In this document: positions 1 through 9,040 of the stretch, piece by piece
Position numbering within the stretch: the first letter of the stretch is position 1
Layout: each line of letters opens with the position of its first letter
Source: Paraburkholderia bannensis NBRC 103871
GTDB lineage: Bacteria > Pseudomonadota > Gammaproteobacteria > Burkholderiales > Burkholderiaceae
Length of the DNA stretch: 58,394 nt
Assembly (NCBI RefSeq): GCF_000685015.1
Contig: NZ_BAYA01000037.1
Coordinates: 1 to 58,394, forward strand
Direction: 5' to 3'
Notes under the pieces: generated by a model
Database searches by the model: none
What the model was told of the DNA's origin: nothing
What the model saw: only the letters and a program-made list of their open reading frames with translations
Program-made: the position numbers and the translations under genes

Positions 1-187
1 ACGCGAGGTCTGCACCATGTGGCTTTGCATCCACCGTCGCGGTGATCGGAAATTCTGGATTGCCGAATATTGCGAGCGTGGTTTGAGGTAACGCTTCAAA
101 AGCGCTGCCTTGGATCGTAGGCGAGCGTCGCTTCGCGACCGGTGAATGGGAATGCACCTCAAAAATTTGGGGCCGCCGAGCTGTCGT

Positions 188-715
188 TTACCACGGGGCC
201 ATGCGTTGTGCGACGCGATCGCGGAAGACAAGTAGGTGCATCATTGCCCCAATAATATGCAGGCAAATGAAGGTGAAGAGCGCCCAGGCGAGGACTCCAT
301 GCACATCTCCCATCTCGTGGCCGAAGGTTGAGCCAGTATGCGAGAGGCCTGGCAATGGGATTGCATAGAGCAGGGTGACTGCCCAGCCGCGTGAAGAGGC
401 GTTAATCCAGCCAAGTAGCGGCACAATCAGCAAAAGCGCATAAAGCGCAAACTGCGTCAGCGAGGAGACAATGCGCAGTAACCGTGAAATGTCGGCCGGT
501 GGCGGCCGATGCGTCAGGCGCCACGCCAGCCTGCAAAGCATCGCGGCCAGGAGCGCGGTGCCAACCACAATGTGCGCGCTGATCAAGCCGACCGGCTGTG
601 TGTCACGATGTACGTCGGGCATTGTCCATCCCAATATGAATTGCGCGCAGACCAGCAGGACAATCAGCCAATGGAGAAAGCGTGCGACATGATCGTACTT
701 TTCGGTAGTCTGCAT
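188..715 (-). CDS. cybB: Cytochrome b561 family protein
   Basis: A 175-aa inner-membrane di-haem cytochrome b561, a family that moves electrons between the quinone pool and a periplasmic acceptor such as superoxide. Four hydrophobic segments are visible (about 12-30, 44-64, 84-104, 138-160). Histidines expected to ligate haem lie in the first (RFLHWLI), second (SAHIVVG) and last helices (GDVHGVLAW, ICLHIIGAMMH). AGGAG precedes the ATG by about 10 bases. It lies 68 bp downstream of the sensor kinase on the same strand, so it is probably the third gene of a response regulator-kinase-b561 operon. A PmrA-like box lies in the gap, so it may also have its own promoter. Length is normal for the family. 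Confidence 0.88.
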   Translation of the reverse strand: MQTTEKYDHVARFLHWLIVLLVCAQFILGWTMPDVHRDTQPVGLISAHIVVGTALLAAMLCRLAWRLTHRPPPADISRLLRIVSSLTQFALYALLLIVPLLGWINASSRGWAVTLLYAIPLPGLSHTGSTFGHEMGDVHGVLAWALFTFICLHIIGAMMHLLVFRDRVAQRMAPW

Positions 716-772
716 CCTGATATCTCCTCTGCCTCGTTGTGACCGTAATTCGGTGATTCTAGAAATATTCCG

Positions 773-788
773 TTAAGAAAAGCTTAAG
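773..788 (-). promoter_or_regulatory. PmrA/QseB-like box upstream of cytochrome b561
   Basis: Read on the minus strand this is CTTAAG, five bases, CTTAAC: two half-sites repeating every 11 bp. This is the arrangement bound by OmpR-family regulators of the PmrA/QseB type (YTTAAK-N5-YTTAAK). It sits 58-73 bp upstream of the b561 start and overlaps the last codons of the kinase gene. Binding by the neighbouring response regulator is inferred. Confidence 0.55.
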
Positions 789-2238
789 GAACCGTAGCAG
801 ACGACGGTACGTCGGTTCGCTTCGCCTGTCCGGACAACGCCATTTCCTGTGTCCCTTGAACGGCGGGAAATTCAACAAAAACACCCAGGCCGCGCCCGTC
901 CAGACCTGTGCCGAATCGCAGAGTGCCGTTGAAATACCGCACAATGCGTTCGACGATCGAGAGCCCGAGACCGCTGCCAGGTGACTGGACGCCCGTCCCA
1001 CGATAGAAACGATCGGTCAGTCGCGCGAGATCGGTCTGGGCGACACCCGTGCCATCATCGAGCACGGCCAGACATTGTGTGTGCCCCTGATCGATTGAGA
1101 TCACCTCAACGCGTCCATTTGGGTGCCCATACTTGATCGCGTTATCGACCAGATTCTCCAGCAGAATTCCGATCAGTACCGGGTCGGCCCGGATCGCGTG
1201 GCGGGAGTGCGGCTTCCCCTCCAATGCAATACCTTTGTCGCTCGCGCGCTGGGCGTGCCGCATGACCGCTTCATCAATCAGATCGTGAGTATTGAGGATG
1301 CGGGCGGGAATGTGCTCCTGCTCATCCAGTCGTGCAAGCAGCAGCAACTGCTCTGCCAGTCGTGCACTGCGGTCAACCCCCTGTACGACGCGTTGCATGG
1401 CCTGGCGCTGCAATGCCGGGTCTGAAGTCGTCAAGGCAACCTGGGCCTGAACCTTGATCGCCGCAAGAGGAGTCTTGAGTTCGTGAGCAGCATCAGAGGT
1501 GAATGCGCGTTCCCTGACAATCGACTGCCTGAGCTGCGAGAGAAGGCGGTTGATGGCTCCGACCAATGTCTCGACCTCTGCAGGTATCGACGCGATGGTA
1601 AGCGGCGTCAACGAATGTTCATCACGCGCCCGGATTGTCGCGGAGAGCAGGTCCAGCGGTATCAGGCTACGCCCGATGACGTACCAGAGCAACTTTGCAA
1701 GAGCTGGAAGCGCTAGCAATAAAGGCCAGATAATTCGCATCGCGGCTTCCGTCGCGAGATCACTGCGTGTATTGGACAATTCCATGACCTGCACGCTGCG
1801 TCCGCTTTTCGGTTCACGGAACTCATACAGCCGCCACGGGGTTCCACCAACATCGACGGTTCTCGGCGCGTCGTTATCCCCAGTTGCAGTGAACGTAGAA
1901 GGCGCGACCGGAAGATTCGAAACGATACGGTGGCTCGTATCGATCAACGCAAAATGAATGTCCCGCGGAAGTCGATCACTATCGGATTGCGGGCTCTTTT
2001 GTCGTCCTGGCCACGACAGTTCGATCTGTGCATTGATGGGCAGCCGGGCAAACTGCTCGACATCTGCGGCATCAAGTCGGGCGATGAATGTCGCGTATTC
2101 CACCAGACGTGCATCCTCCCACTCCTGGACCTCCCGCGATGCATACCGGAAACTGCCGAAGACGGCGAGCCCCCAGACGGCGCTCACGCAAAGCAGCACG
2201 AAAAGGGACAGGCGGCGGTGTATGGAGTGGGCAATCAT
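784..2238 (-). CDS. Two-component sensor histidine kinase, QseC/TctE-like
   Basis: A 484-aa membrane histidine kinase. Transmembrane helix 1 spans about 11-30 and helix 2 about 169-188, enclosing a periplasmic sensor of roughly 135 residues. A HAMP-like linker follows. The HisKA motif is SDAAHELKTPLAA with the phospho-accepting His at 252. The N box ENLVDNAIKYG is near 361-371, G1 LDDGTGVA near 393-400 and G2 GSGLGLSIVE near 421-430, so it should be an active kinase. Its ATG overlaps the stop of the upstream response regulator by 4 bp (ATGA), so the two are translationally coupled. The signal is unknown; family relatives respond to metals, polymyxin-type stress or citrate. Confidence 0.92.
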   Translation of the reverse strand: MIAHSIHRRLSLFVLLCVSAVWGLAVFGSFRYASREVQEWEDARLVEYATFIARLDAADVEQFARLPINAQIELSWPGRQKSPQSDSDRLPRDIHFALIDTSHRIVSNLPVAPSTFTATGDNDAPRTVDVGGTPWRLYEFREPKSGRSVQVMELSNTRSDLATEAAMRIIWPLLLALPALAKLLWYVIGRSLIPLDLLSATIRARDEHSLTPLTIASIPAEVETLVGAINRLLSQLRQSIVRERAFTSDAAHELKTPLAAIKVQAQVALTTSDPALQRQAMQRVVQGVDRSARLAEQLLLLARLDEQEHIPARILNTHDLIDEAVMRHAQRASDKGIALEGKPHSRHAIRADPVLIGILLENLVDNAIKYGHPNGRVEVISIDQGHTQCLAVLDDGTGVAQTDLARLTDRFYRGTGVQSPGSGLGLSIVERIVRYFNGTLRFGTGLDGRGLGVFVEFPAVQGTQEMALSGQAKRTDVPSSATVP

Positions 2239-2894
2239 GGCTTTTCAACCACATAGCCCACGCCGCGTACCGTGCGAATAAAGTCGGTCCCGAGTTTCTT
2301 GCGCAGGTTTGATACGTGCACTTCAATCGTGTTGCTTTCAACCCCGTCCAGCCATCCGTAGAGGTGGTCTTCCAGCACGCGCTTCGCTTGCGGAACACCC
2401 TGATGGGTAAGCAGTTGGTGAACAATCGTCCACTCTTTTGCCGTTAGCACAACACGTGTTTTATTACGCATCACAGTCCGCGAGGCAACGTCGACTTCAA
2501 TTTCACGCCATACGATTGTTTCCTGGCCGCGTCCCTGTGAGCGCCGCACGAGCGCGCGGCAGCGAGCGAGCACTTCGGACAGTTCAAAGGGCTTTGCCAG
2601 ATAATCGTCCGCACCGGCGTCCAGGCCGCGAACCCTGTCTGCGACCGTGCCGCGGGCGGTCAGGACGAGCACCGGGATATCGTCACCACCCTCGCGCAGC
2701 CCGCGCAGGATGTCGCTGCCGGATTTGCCGGGCAAGCCTAGATCCAGCACGACCATCAGGTAATGTGTGGTGGCAAGTGCCATCGTAGCTGCGTGGCCAT
2801 CGCGCACCCAGTCAACACTGTAGCCGGCCTCAACAAGGCTGATCTCAAGGCCGCTGCCGATCAGGTCATCGTCTTCAACGAGAAGAATTCTCAT
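2235..2894 (-). CDS. OmpR-family response regulator, QseB/PmrA-like
   Basis: A DNA-binding response regulator of 219 aa from the ATG at 2894; a TTG two codons upstream is possible, and neither has a good ribosome site. The receiver domain shows the acidic pocket (LLVEDDD), phospho-acceptor Asp51 (VVLDLGLPG), the conserved Thr (VLVLTARG) and Lys in DDYLAKPFE. The winged-helix effector covers about 125-219 and ends with the typical RTVRGVGYVVEKP. It is the first gene of the operon with the kinase and b561. The CTTAA-type repeats at 773-788 are the kind of site this subfamily recognises, which suggests autogenous control. Confidence 0.92.
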   Translation of the reverse strand: MRILLVEDDDLIGSGLEISLVEAGYSVDWVRDGHAATMALATTHYLMVVLDLGLPGKSGSDILRGLREGGDDIPVLVLTARGTVADRVRGLDAGADDYLAKPFELSEVLARCRALVRRSQGRGQETIVWREIEVDVASRTVMRNKTRVVLTAKEWTIVHQLLTHQGVPQAKRVLEDHLYGWLDGVESNTIEVHVSNLRKKLGTDFIRTVRGVGYVVEKP

Positions 2895-3000
2895 ATGCAA
2901 GTAGAACGTATTCGCGTCTATGCAACTGCTTTAATCGAAAATTCTTCAATTGTAGGCGAAAGGCAATGGTAGTTCTGCACAGTCAGGCGTGGCTACCTGC

Positions 3001-3017
3001 TTCAGGTTACCTTCAGG
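3001..3017. promoter_or_regulatory. 11-bp-spaced direct repeat in the response-regulator/Fur intergenic region
   Basis: TTCAGG occurs twice with starts 11 bp apart (3001-3006 and 3012-3017), the helical-turn spacing typical of tandem OmpR/PhoB-class half-sites. It lies about 107 bp upstream of the response regulator (minus strand) and 343 bp upstream of the Fur-family gene (plus strand). The half-site differs from the CTTAA type, so it could belong to another regulator. Confidence 0.3.
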
Positions 3018-3359
3018 GATACCCTGTATCCTGAAGCGATTGGGAATTATGTCGGCGCAAACGACCACTGTTACTGGATTAGCAAACATGCAGTGCCGAT
3101 TTCACTCGCGTCGATACGGTCGCCTCCGCTCCGGCGCGGCGGCTGATTCATTGAAGTTGGCTTTATTCAGCGTTGCTGCAGGGAAGCTGGCTTTCGCATC
3201 ATCGAATCCGCGGCGTTTGCCCCGTAACGACGTTAACAATCTGGACTGTTCCGCTCTCGCGACAATGATCTCAGCGTGGTCACACGTCGCGATCGGGTGC
3301 GATATCGAATCGTATCCAACTCCACGAAATAGACAAAATTTTGAGATGAGGGTGAGGAC

Positions 3360-3866
3360 TTGACCACTGAAAATGAACGGGACGTGACCCGCTCCATCTG
3401 CGCTGCGTTAAAGCGGGCTCGCATGCGGCCCACATCGAGTCGAATCGCAGTGCTAAAGGTTTTCCTCGATTATCCAGATCAACATATGACGGCCGATGAG
3501 ATATTCCGTCATGTTCCCGAAGGAACGGAGCAGTGCAGCCTCGCGAGCGTGTACCGTTCTCTCGCCCAACTGGTTACCTCAGGTATGGTGATCAGTTCGT
3601 GGGTTGGTGAGAACAGGGTTGTTTATGAGTCTAATCCCGGTTTTCCACACTCGCACATCATTTGCAGCATGTGTGGGGCGATTGAGAATTTCACGGACTC
3701 TTCGCTATCCGATCAGCAAGAGAAGGCCGTACGGGATCGCAACTTCGATTATCTGGGCTGCAATGTGTTGCTCTTTGGCCGCTGCCCGCACTGCAAGGTA
3801 GATAACGACCACTCCCGTATTCAAGGCCGTCTTGTCGCCCAGAAGCGTACTCGCATCCATGGTTAG
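3360..3866 (+). CDS. Fur-family metalloregulator
   Basis: A 168-aa ferric-uptake-regulator family repressor. The winged helix occupies about 15-95 (ADEIFRHV...CSLASVYRSLAQL). The dimerisation/metal domain has FPHSHIICSMC and RCPHC, giving the structural zinc pair Cys102/Cys105 and Cys142/Cys145. The start is a TTG with GAGG seven bases upstream; the next in-frame ATG lies inside the winged helix (Met43), so TTG is preferred. It stands alone, divergent from the two-component operon. Whether it senses iron, zinc, manganese or peroxide cannot be told: the His-rich stretch of classical Fur (HHDH) is reduced here to PHSH, closer to PerR/Zur-like members. Confidence 0.88.
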   Translation: MTTENERDVTRSICAALKRARMRPTSSRIAVLKVFLDYPDQHMTADEIFRHVPEGTEQCSLASVYRSLAQLVTSGMVISSWVGENRVVYESNPGFPHSHIICSMCGAIENFTDSSLSDQQEKAVRDRNFDYLGCNVLLFGRCPHCKVDNDHSRIQGRLVAQKRTRIHG

Positions 3867-4012
3867 TGAAGGTATGGATTCTTCAACGCGCGCTTGCAGG
3901 GATGTGGGCAGAGAGGAGAGTCTTTCGACAACGCATATGGTCGTGTGTGACCGGGCCATCGGCGAGCAATGCCGTCCGTGATAAGTTTGTTGAGTGCCGT
4001 GAGATCGAACGC

Positions 4013-4042
4013 TTTACATCTCCCGCATTTTCTTTTTATTAT
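4013..4042 (+). promoter_or_regulatory. Sigma-70-like promoter of a candidate small RNA
   Basis: TTTACA (4013-4018, five of six matches to the -35 consensus), an 18-bp spacer and TATTAT (4037-4042, -10) are read directly. No coding region follows before the terminator at 4160-4186, so the expected transcript would start near 4049. Confidence 0.5.
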
Positions 4043-4048
4043 CTGGTG

Positions 4049-4186
4049 TGTTCCGAGGGCACCATGGCGCGGTCCGCAACAGGATCATAAAAACTTTTGC
4101 GCCTGTCATGGAACGTGAACATTCGCAAGAGTGCGGCATAAGCTGCCCGGCGAGTTTAGACCTGCGCGCCGTCGCAGGTTTTTTTT
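4049..4186 (+). ncRNA. Candidate small RNA
   Basis: An orphan transcription unit of about 138 nt bounded by the promoter at 4013-4042 and a strong intrinsic terminator ending in eight T. No convincing ORF with a ribosome site lies in it. The gene upstream on this strand (Fur family) ends at 3866, almost 300 bp before the terminator, so the terminator is unlikely to serve that gene alone. The 5' end is an estimate. No known RNA family was recognised. Hfq-type sRNAs typically end like this. It could instead be a long 3' UTR of the Fur-family gene. Confidence 0.45.
4160..4186 (+). terminator. Rho-independent terminator (orphan)
   Basis: ACCTGCG, a 6-nt loop and CGCAGGT form a perfect 7-bp stem followed directly by an uninterrupted T tract. 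A second, outer inverted repeat GCCCGGC (4145-4151) / GCCGGGC (4191-4197) encloses it. Confidence 0.85.
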
Positions 4187-4199
4187 GATTGCCGGGCAA

Positions 4200-4773
4200 A
4201 CGTTTTCCTTCGAATTGCGCATCTCGTTCGTTCGACAACGTGTTTTGGTGATAATGGTTGAAAGCGTGATTTCCTGTCTGTTTCCGTGAATATGCTTTCC
4301 GGTCAAAGTGGAACGATTCGAATTGCTGGTGACAGGGCGATGCCGCAGTACAAACTGGCATCGCGGCATCAGGAATCGTAAAGCCGCACGCGAAATCCGG
4401 ATCGTCTCGAGTTGCGGCACAGCCTCGGGCGCATTCGGTCGAGTCTCATGCGGTTGATACCGCATCGTCGCCAGGAATGTCAGGAGCCCCGGCGCGTTGG
4501 CCAGCCACTCGCGTTACTGCGATGCGGCCTATGTGTGCCTAGGCGTCGTTGAACCTTTACTGCTTCGAACTTGATCGCTCGATCGCCCTGCGTGAGGCGA
4601 TCTCCGCTGCGGCGCGGGAATTTTTCTGCCGCTTCCACGCAGCCGCCAACGAAGATTCCGCAAGACCGGAACGCACAAATGACGGCGCGGTTTGTGCCTC
4701 GGCGGGGAGGCTTGGGCCCGCTTCTTGCGGCATTCCCATGGATCATCGATCAACGTCTTCACTGGGAGCCCAC
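4200..4773. other. Intergenic region without recognised gene
   Basis: No ORF here has a credible start signal or recognisable product. The reading frame of the dehydrogenase gene is open upstream of its lipoprotein start, back to about 4549, but that stretch reads as low-complexity basic peptide. The region presumably holds the dehydrogenase promoter, which was not identified. Confidence 0.5.
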
Positions 4774-6120
4774 ATGCGCCAGCTAAGCCGTCTGGCTGTT
4801 GCAATGGTTTTGCCGCTGGCCTCCTGCGCGTTCGGACCATCAAGTCCAGGCGATCCGGGCTTCGGCGCTTCGCCTCCCATGCCGCCCCCTGAGTCGTCGC
4901 TGCTTCCAATGGTCAACATCGCGCCCGTTCAGGTGCGTCCCCAGGGTTTCAAGCCGACCGTTCCTGATGGTTTTTTCGTCACCGAGTTTGCCGGTGGGCT
5001 CGCGCACCCGCGCTGGCTCTATACGCTGCCCAATGGCGACGTACTGGTAGCCGAAAGCGACGCGCCGAAAGAGCACGATGAGGGCAGTGGCCTGTTCGGC
5101 TGGGTCAGAAAGCAAGTCATGAAGCGTGCAGGCGCCGGTGTGCCGAGCCCCGATCGCATTTTGCTGCTGCGCGACGCGCACGGCGATGGCGTCGCGAGCA
5201 CCCGGACTGTATTCCTGCGCGGCCTCCATTCGCCGTTCGGCATGGCACTCATTGGCAATCAACTCTATGTTGCTGATACGGACGCTCTGCTGCGTTTCGA
5301 CTACGTAACTGGCACCACCCAGATTACCAGCCCCGGCGTCAAGATTGCCGACTTACCGGCCGGCCCGATAAACCACCACTGGACCAAAAATATCCTGGCC
5401 GATCACTCCGGCAAACATCTGTACATCACAGTGGGATCGAACAGCAACGCTGCGGAAAATGGAATTGACGCCGAAGAAGGTCGAGCGCGTATTCTCGTGT
5501 ACAACATCGTGACGGGCCAAATGCGGCCCTTTGCTACTGGTTTGCGCAACCCTAACGGGCTTGCCTGGCAACCGGACAGCGGTGCGTTGTGGACGGCGGT
5601 CAATGAGCGGGACGATCTCGGCAACAATCTGGTTCCCGACTACATGACCGCCGTGAAAGCTGGTGCTTTTTATGGCTTTCCCTACAGCTACTACGGCCAG
5701 CACATCGACACCCGTGTCAAACCGCAACGCCCCGAACTGGTTGCAAAGGCTATCGTGCCGGACTATGCGCTTGGTAATCATACGGCGTCCCTAGGTCTTG
5801 TCTTTTACGACCGGGCGCTTTTCCCGCCTCACTATCGTGGAGGCGCATTTGTCGGCCAGCATGGATCATGGAACCGAAAACCGCGTACTGGCTACAAGGT
5901 GGTGTTCATACCATTTGTCGATGGAAAACCTGCCGGTGTACCTGAGGACTTTCTGAGTGGCTTTCTTGCGGAAGATGGTCACACCGTCGGTCGGCCCGTT
6001 GGTGTTGCACTGGACGCCCATGGGGCATTGCTCGTGGCTGACGACGTTGGTAATGCCGTGTGGCGGGTAGCGCCGCGTATCAACGATAGATCGGCGGACA
6101 CTGCGTCGGCTGGTAAATGA
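4774..6120 (+). CDS. PQQ-dependent sugar (sorbosone/aldose) dehydrogenase, lipoprotein
   Basis: A 448-aa protein of the soluble glucose/sorbosone dehydrogenase beta-propeller family, which oxidises aldoses in the periplasm with PQQ and passes electrons to the respiratory chain. The ATG at 4774 is chosen because GGGAG precedes it and it starts a lipoprotein signal with lipobox LASC (Cys about residue 18). Diagnostic segments are HPRWLYTLPNGDVLVAES, GLHSPFGMALIGNQLYVADTD, TGLRNPNGLAWQPDSG.LWTAVNERD and GQHGSWNRKPRTGYKVVFIPF. It is monocistronic and followed by a terminator. No PQQ synthesis genes are in the window, so cofactor supply is elsewhere or external. Confidence 0.85.
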   Translation: MRQLSRLAVAMVLPLASCAFGPSSPGDPGFGASPPMPPPESSLLPMVNIAPVQVRPQGFKPTVPDGFFVTEFAGGLAHPRWLYTLPNGDVLVAESDAPKEHDEGSGLFGWVRKQVMKRAGAGVPSPDRILLLRDAHGDGVASTRTVFLRGLHSPFGMALIGNQLYVADTDALLRFDYVTGTTQITSPGVKIADLPAGPINHHWTKNILADHSGKHLYITVGSNSNAAENGIDAEEGRARILVYNIVTGQMRPFATGLRNPNGLAWQPDSGALWTAVNERDDLGNNLVPDYMTAVKAGAFYGFPYSYYGQHIDTRVKPQRPELVAKAIVPDYALGNHTASLGLVFYDRALFPPHYRGGAFVGQHGSWNRKPRTGYKVVFIPFVDGKPAGVPEDFLSGFLAEDGHTVGRPVGVALDAHGALLVADDVGNAVWRVAPRINDRSADTASAGK

Positions 6121-6181
6121 CCTGTTCGTAGGTGTCCCCTTGATTTTCGTGCAGTTTTCCGGTTGGCCCGGCCCAGGTTTG

Positions 6182-6215
6182 AAGGGGCTTTGCCTTTAGG
6201 CCCCTTATAATTTTC
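6182..6215 (+). terminator. Rho-independent terminator of the PQQ dehydrogenase
   Basis: AAGGGGC (6182-6188) pairs with GCCCCTT (6200-6206), loop 11 nt, followed by an A/T-rich run with TTTT. It lies about 60 bp after the stop codon. Confidence 0.75.
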
Positions 6216-7387
6216 CTTTCAATCAGAGACCTGCTGACTGCCCGCCCAGAAGTGGGGAAACCGGAGCAGAGGAGGGTGCGGATGCTGCAGCTGCGGCCGT
6301 CGAACGGCGGGACGGCGGCGTCGTTCGGGGTTGGTCGCGTCAGCAACTGCGCAGCCTGCTCATCCGATACCCGGCCGGGCAGCCGGGCCGTCGAGAAGCC
6401 GCGGCCCGGCCTTCGCTGCTGCCCGCCAACTTCCGGTGTCGACCCAAAGCAGCCCTTCGGTCACGCGGCGCACGTCATACCAGTCGGGCTGCCCACGGGA
6501 TGCATTGTTACAGACCATCGAGACGGTACGGTGCACGCGCGTACGAGTGAGGTTATCGCGGCGATGGCGAGGACGCGCGCTGCGCGTGATGGGATTGTTA
6601 CGGCCTTGTACGCCGCAAGTATCCCGTGCCGTGCGCGCAGTGCGACGAGCGACGCAAAGTCGGGAGTACGGCGGCCGGCCTGTTAAATCGAGGGGGCATC
6701 AGGGCTGTGGGCGTTCCCAGATAGGCGCGGTCTGGACAAATGCAGCTTAGCTTGCACAGAGTGCATTCGCGATAGGCCAGTTATCGCAAACTGTGACTTC
6801 GTGCATCTGGGGAGGTGCCTGCGTCGGCCGCGATAAGCATAGGTCGCCCAATGAGCGGCGTGTAGCGCTGCTGTGACCAGACAGAGAATTTCCTGCTTTT
6901 GATGGGTGCTTGGGTTGTTCACGACGCAGTGCCCACACGGCCGTTCAGCGTTACGAATACTACAGATTGTCGGAAATTGCGACTAACGGTCAGCAACGAC
7001 CTGCGCTGGCAGGAATCAGGCGATCCGTGGAACGAAAAGCCGTGTTGAGCAGGGTGTAGGGGAAGTGTCGGCGGTCGTCGAGGTGATGAAACGCTCGAGG
7101 TTTGTCCTAGATGCGCGGACTCGGCATGGGATTCAAGGGGCTTCGGTTGCGCCGCTTGAGCGAAATCGGGACAGGCGGAATTGCTAACGCAGCAAAGTCC
7201 GTGAAAACGAGTTCGTCGAATCCGGAAGTGGGGGCGAACAAGGTAAGTACAATTTCCTATCATAGGCGCTCAAGTTATTATGACTTGGCCAAATCGCCGA
7301 AAATTGGCATATATGCCGGGCGTGCCATCCGAGCTCAGGGTCCATCCCAGATTTGCGGAAATGATGCAGCAGGTCAGGCCAGAGAGG
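6216..7387. other. 1.2-kb region without recognisable gene
   Basis: ORFs on both strands here are short, lack ribosome sites and read as Arg/Pro/Ser-rich shadow peptides. None resembles a family I know. It may be decayed DNA at the edge of the accessory block that starts with the hypothetical gene at 7388. Confidence 0.5.
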
Positions 7388-8593
7388 CTAAGACTTGGGT
7401 TGCCACAAATACCCCGCTTTTTGCAGCCGGGCAAGCCAGGCTCCCCGCTTGCCATGACTCGACATCAATTGCGCCAGACGACGCCGGAATACGGCATCCC
7501 GCCAGGCGATTTCATACGCTTCGGCGAGATCCTGCAACATCTGGAATGCCTGATCGTAGGCGCTGCCCGTTGTGCGTCGCAGTTGTGCATCGATGCCTGA
7601 CCATGCCGTGTCTTCCTGCTCGAGAAGTGATGTGAGGTACCGTGTGTGTTCCTCACGACGACGGGCCTCGGACGCCTGGCGTGCTTCCTGCTCCCTTTTT
7701 TCACGGATGGCACGATGAGAGGTGACCCTTGATTCGATTTCGGATATTCGACGGCGCCCGGGCAAATTCAATTGCTTTGCATTCCTACCATTCTCCCATT
7801 TGAGAAAAGCGTTTCGAAGCGTTCGCTCCGCTTCGCGGCTACGTCCGTGTAGCAGCATGCGCAGTTTCGCCCGCATTTCCTCATCCGGCAACTCACGTAA
7901 CCAGAGATCAAAGCGACTGTCTTCGCTCCCACTGGATTCTAGGGCCAATAATGACGGGCTGGCCTCGGCGGCGGCGGCGAGCCAATCCGTATCCAGCATC
8001 AGAAACTCGGCCAGTGCTACCTGTGCGGGCGTCAACGCCTGTAATCCCGCAGGCACCGGCGGTTCGATTTCATCATCGTGTAGCTCATCATTCCCGAGTC
8101 GGGCAAGCCACCCAAGATAAAGCGGGCGAGCATCGCCGCCGAGCAGCTCGTCACGTACAGGCAGCAGGCGCGTCATCCACCCCGCACCATCCATCTCCTC
8201 CGAGAAGCGGGCGTGTTCGCTCGAGTCATCACTGAATGACCAGTCGAGTAGGCACCAGTCATCGACGTCCGTGGCCTCGAATGCTTTCTCGAAACGGGAG
8301 CGACTCTTTCGTCCAGCATTGACGTAATCGCGGATCGTCGCCGCGTCAAACGTCCCGCGCGGCAGTCGAAGAAGCAGGCGGCAGCTCCCCCAGTTGGAGG
8401 AGTAGACGTGGGCATCGAAATATTGCTGTACCCATGCGAGCGGGTCGCCCTTGAGGTTTCCCCAGTGATATTCGTTGACGAAGCTTGAGGCGGTGATCGT
8501 GGCCCGCGTGGAGAAACTGCGCAACTCTGCCTCCTGGGTCGCCGTAAGCAGCTGGTCGACGCATGCAAACTCGTAGTATTGGTATTCGCTCAT
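7388..8593 (-). CDS. Conserved hypothetical protein
   Basis: A 401-aa cytoplasmic protein starting MSEYQYYEF. That start (8593) has CGGGAA just upstream and matches how this family begins; the frame is open 90 bases further upstream without a start signal. I recall related proteins of this opening (YQYYEF..D..L....E...LR..STRA.IT...F...Y.WG...GDP) in many phyla, but no function is established. The N-terminal 120 residues are the conserved part. The C-terminal third (about 290-365) is highly charged and probably a coiled coil (REKREQEARQASEARRREE). It has no signal peptide or membrane segment. It is monocistronic, with an imperfect hairpin 68-112 bp upstream of its start. Confidence 0.75.
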   Translation of the reverse strand: MSEYQYYEFACVDQLLTATQEAELRSFSTRATITASSFVNEYHWGNLKGDPLAWVQQYFDAHVYSSNWGSCRLLLRLPRGTFDAATIRDYVNAGRKSRSRFEKAFEATDVDDWCLLDWSFSDDSSEHARFSEEMDGAGWMTRLLPVRDELLGGDARPLYLGWLARLGNDELHDDEIEPPVPAGLQALTPAQVALAEFLMLDTDWLAAAAEASPSLLALESSGSEDSRFDLWLRELPDEEMRAKLRMLLHGRSREAERTLRNAFLKWENGRNAKQLNLPGRRRISEIESRVTSHRAIREKREQEARQASEARRREEHTRYLTSLLEQEDTAWSGIDAQLRRTTGSAYDQAFQMLQDLAEAYEIAWRDAVFRRRLAQLMSSHGKRGAWLARLQKAGYLWQPKS

Positions 8594-8660
8594 GCCAGTT
8601 TCCCGTAGCGAAGCGCATGGAAGAGAAGAAGGTGAATGTGCGGGTGCGTAACCCGGCGGA

Positions 8661-8705
8661 GCCATGAAACTCCGGGCCGACACGAAAGCCGGAATGCTTC
8701 ATGGC
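8661..8705. repeat. Imperfect inverted repeat / hairpin upstream of hypothetical gene
   Basis: GCCATGAA (8661-8668) pairs with TTCATGGC (8698-8705), and inside it TCCGG (8671-8675) pairs with CCGGA (8689-8693). The hairpin lies in the presumed 5' leader of the minus-strand gene at 7388-8593. It has no T tract, so it is not a classical terminator. Confidence 0.5.
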
Positions 8706-8997
8706 AAGCGCCGAAAGGCGCGCGCGTTGCCATTGTGACGTCCTTTCAGCACGCGATGCGGCGCTTTCAGCCAGCCGCGTCCGCGCCGCCCAGCCGCATC
8801 CGGTAGTCCGCCAGGAGCTGCTGCTGTGCTTCGAGCTGCGCGGCCAGCTTCGTGAGGCCCGCGCGGAGCGAGTCGCGAGCCTCGCGGGATCAGGCTTGTT
8901 CCGCCGCACAACCGGTACGAAATATGGAAAACGATCTCCGGGGATTGCTGCTCAAATTGGGATGTCGCAACCCGGAGCGTGGACCACAAGCGTTTGA

Positions 8998-9025
8998 TGT
9001 GTATAATTCAATTGTTTTATACACA
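8998..9025. promoter_or_regulatory. vapB operator overlapping the promoter
   Basis: A perfect inverted repeat TGTGTATAA, ten bases, TTATACACA begins 43 bp and ends 16 bp before the vapB ATG. The left arm contains a consensus -10 hexamer TATAAT (9002-9007). This is the expected layout for autorepression by the antitoxin or toxin-antitoxin complex. Confidence 0.75.
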
Positions 9026-9040
9026 TTTACGAGGCGCGCC

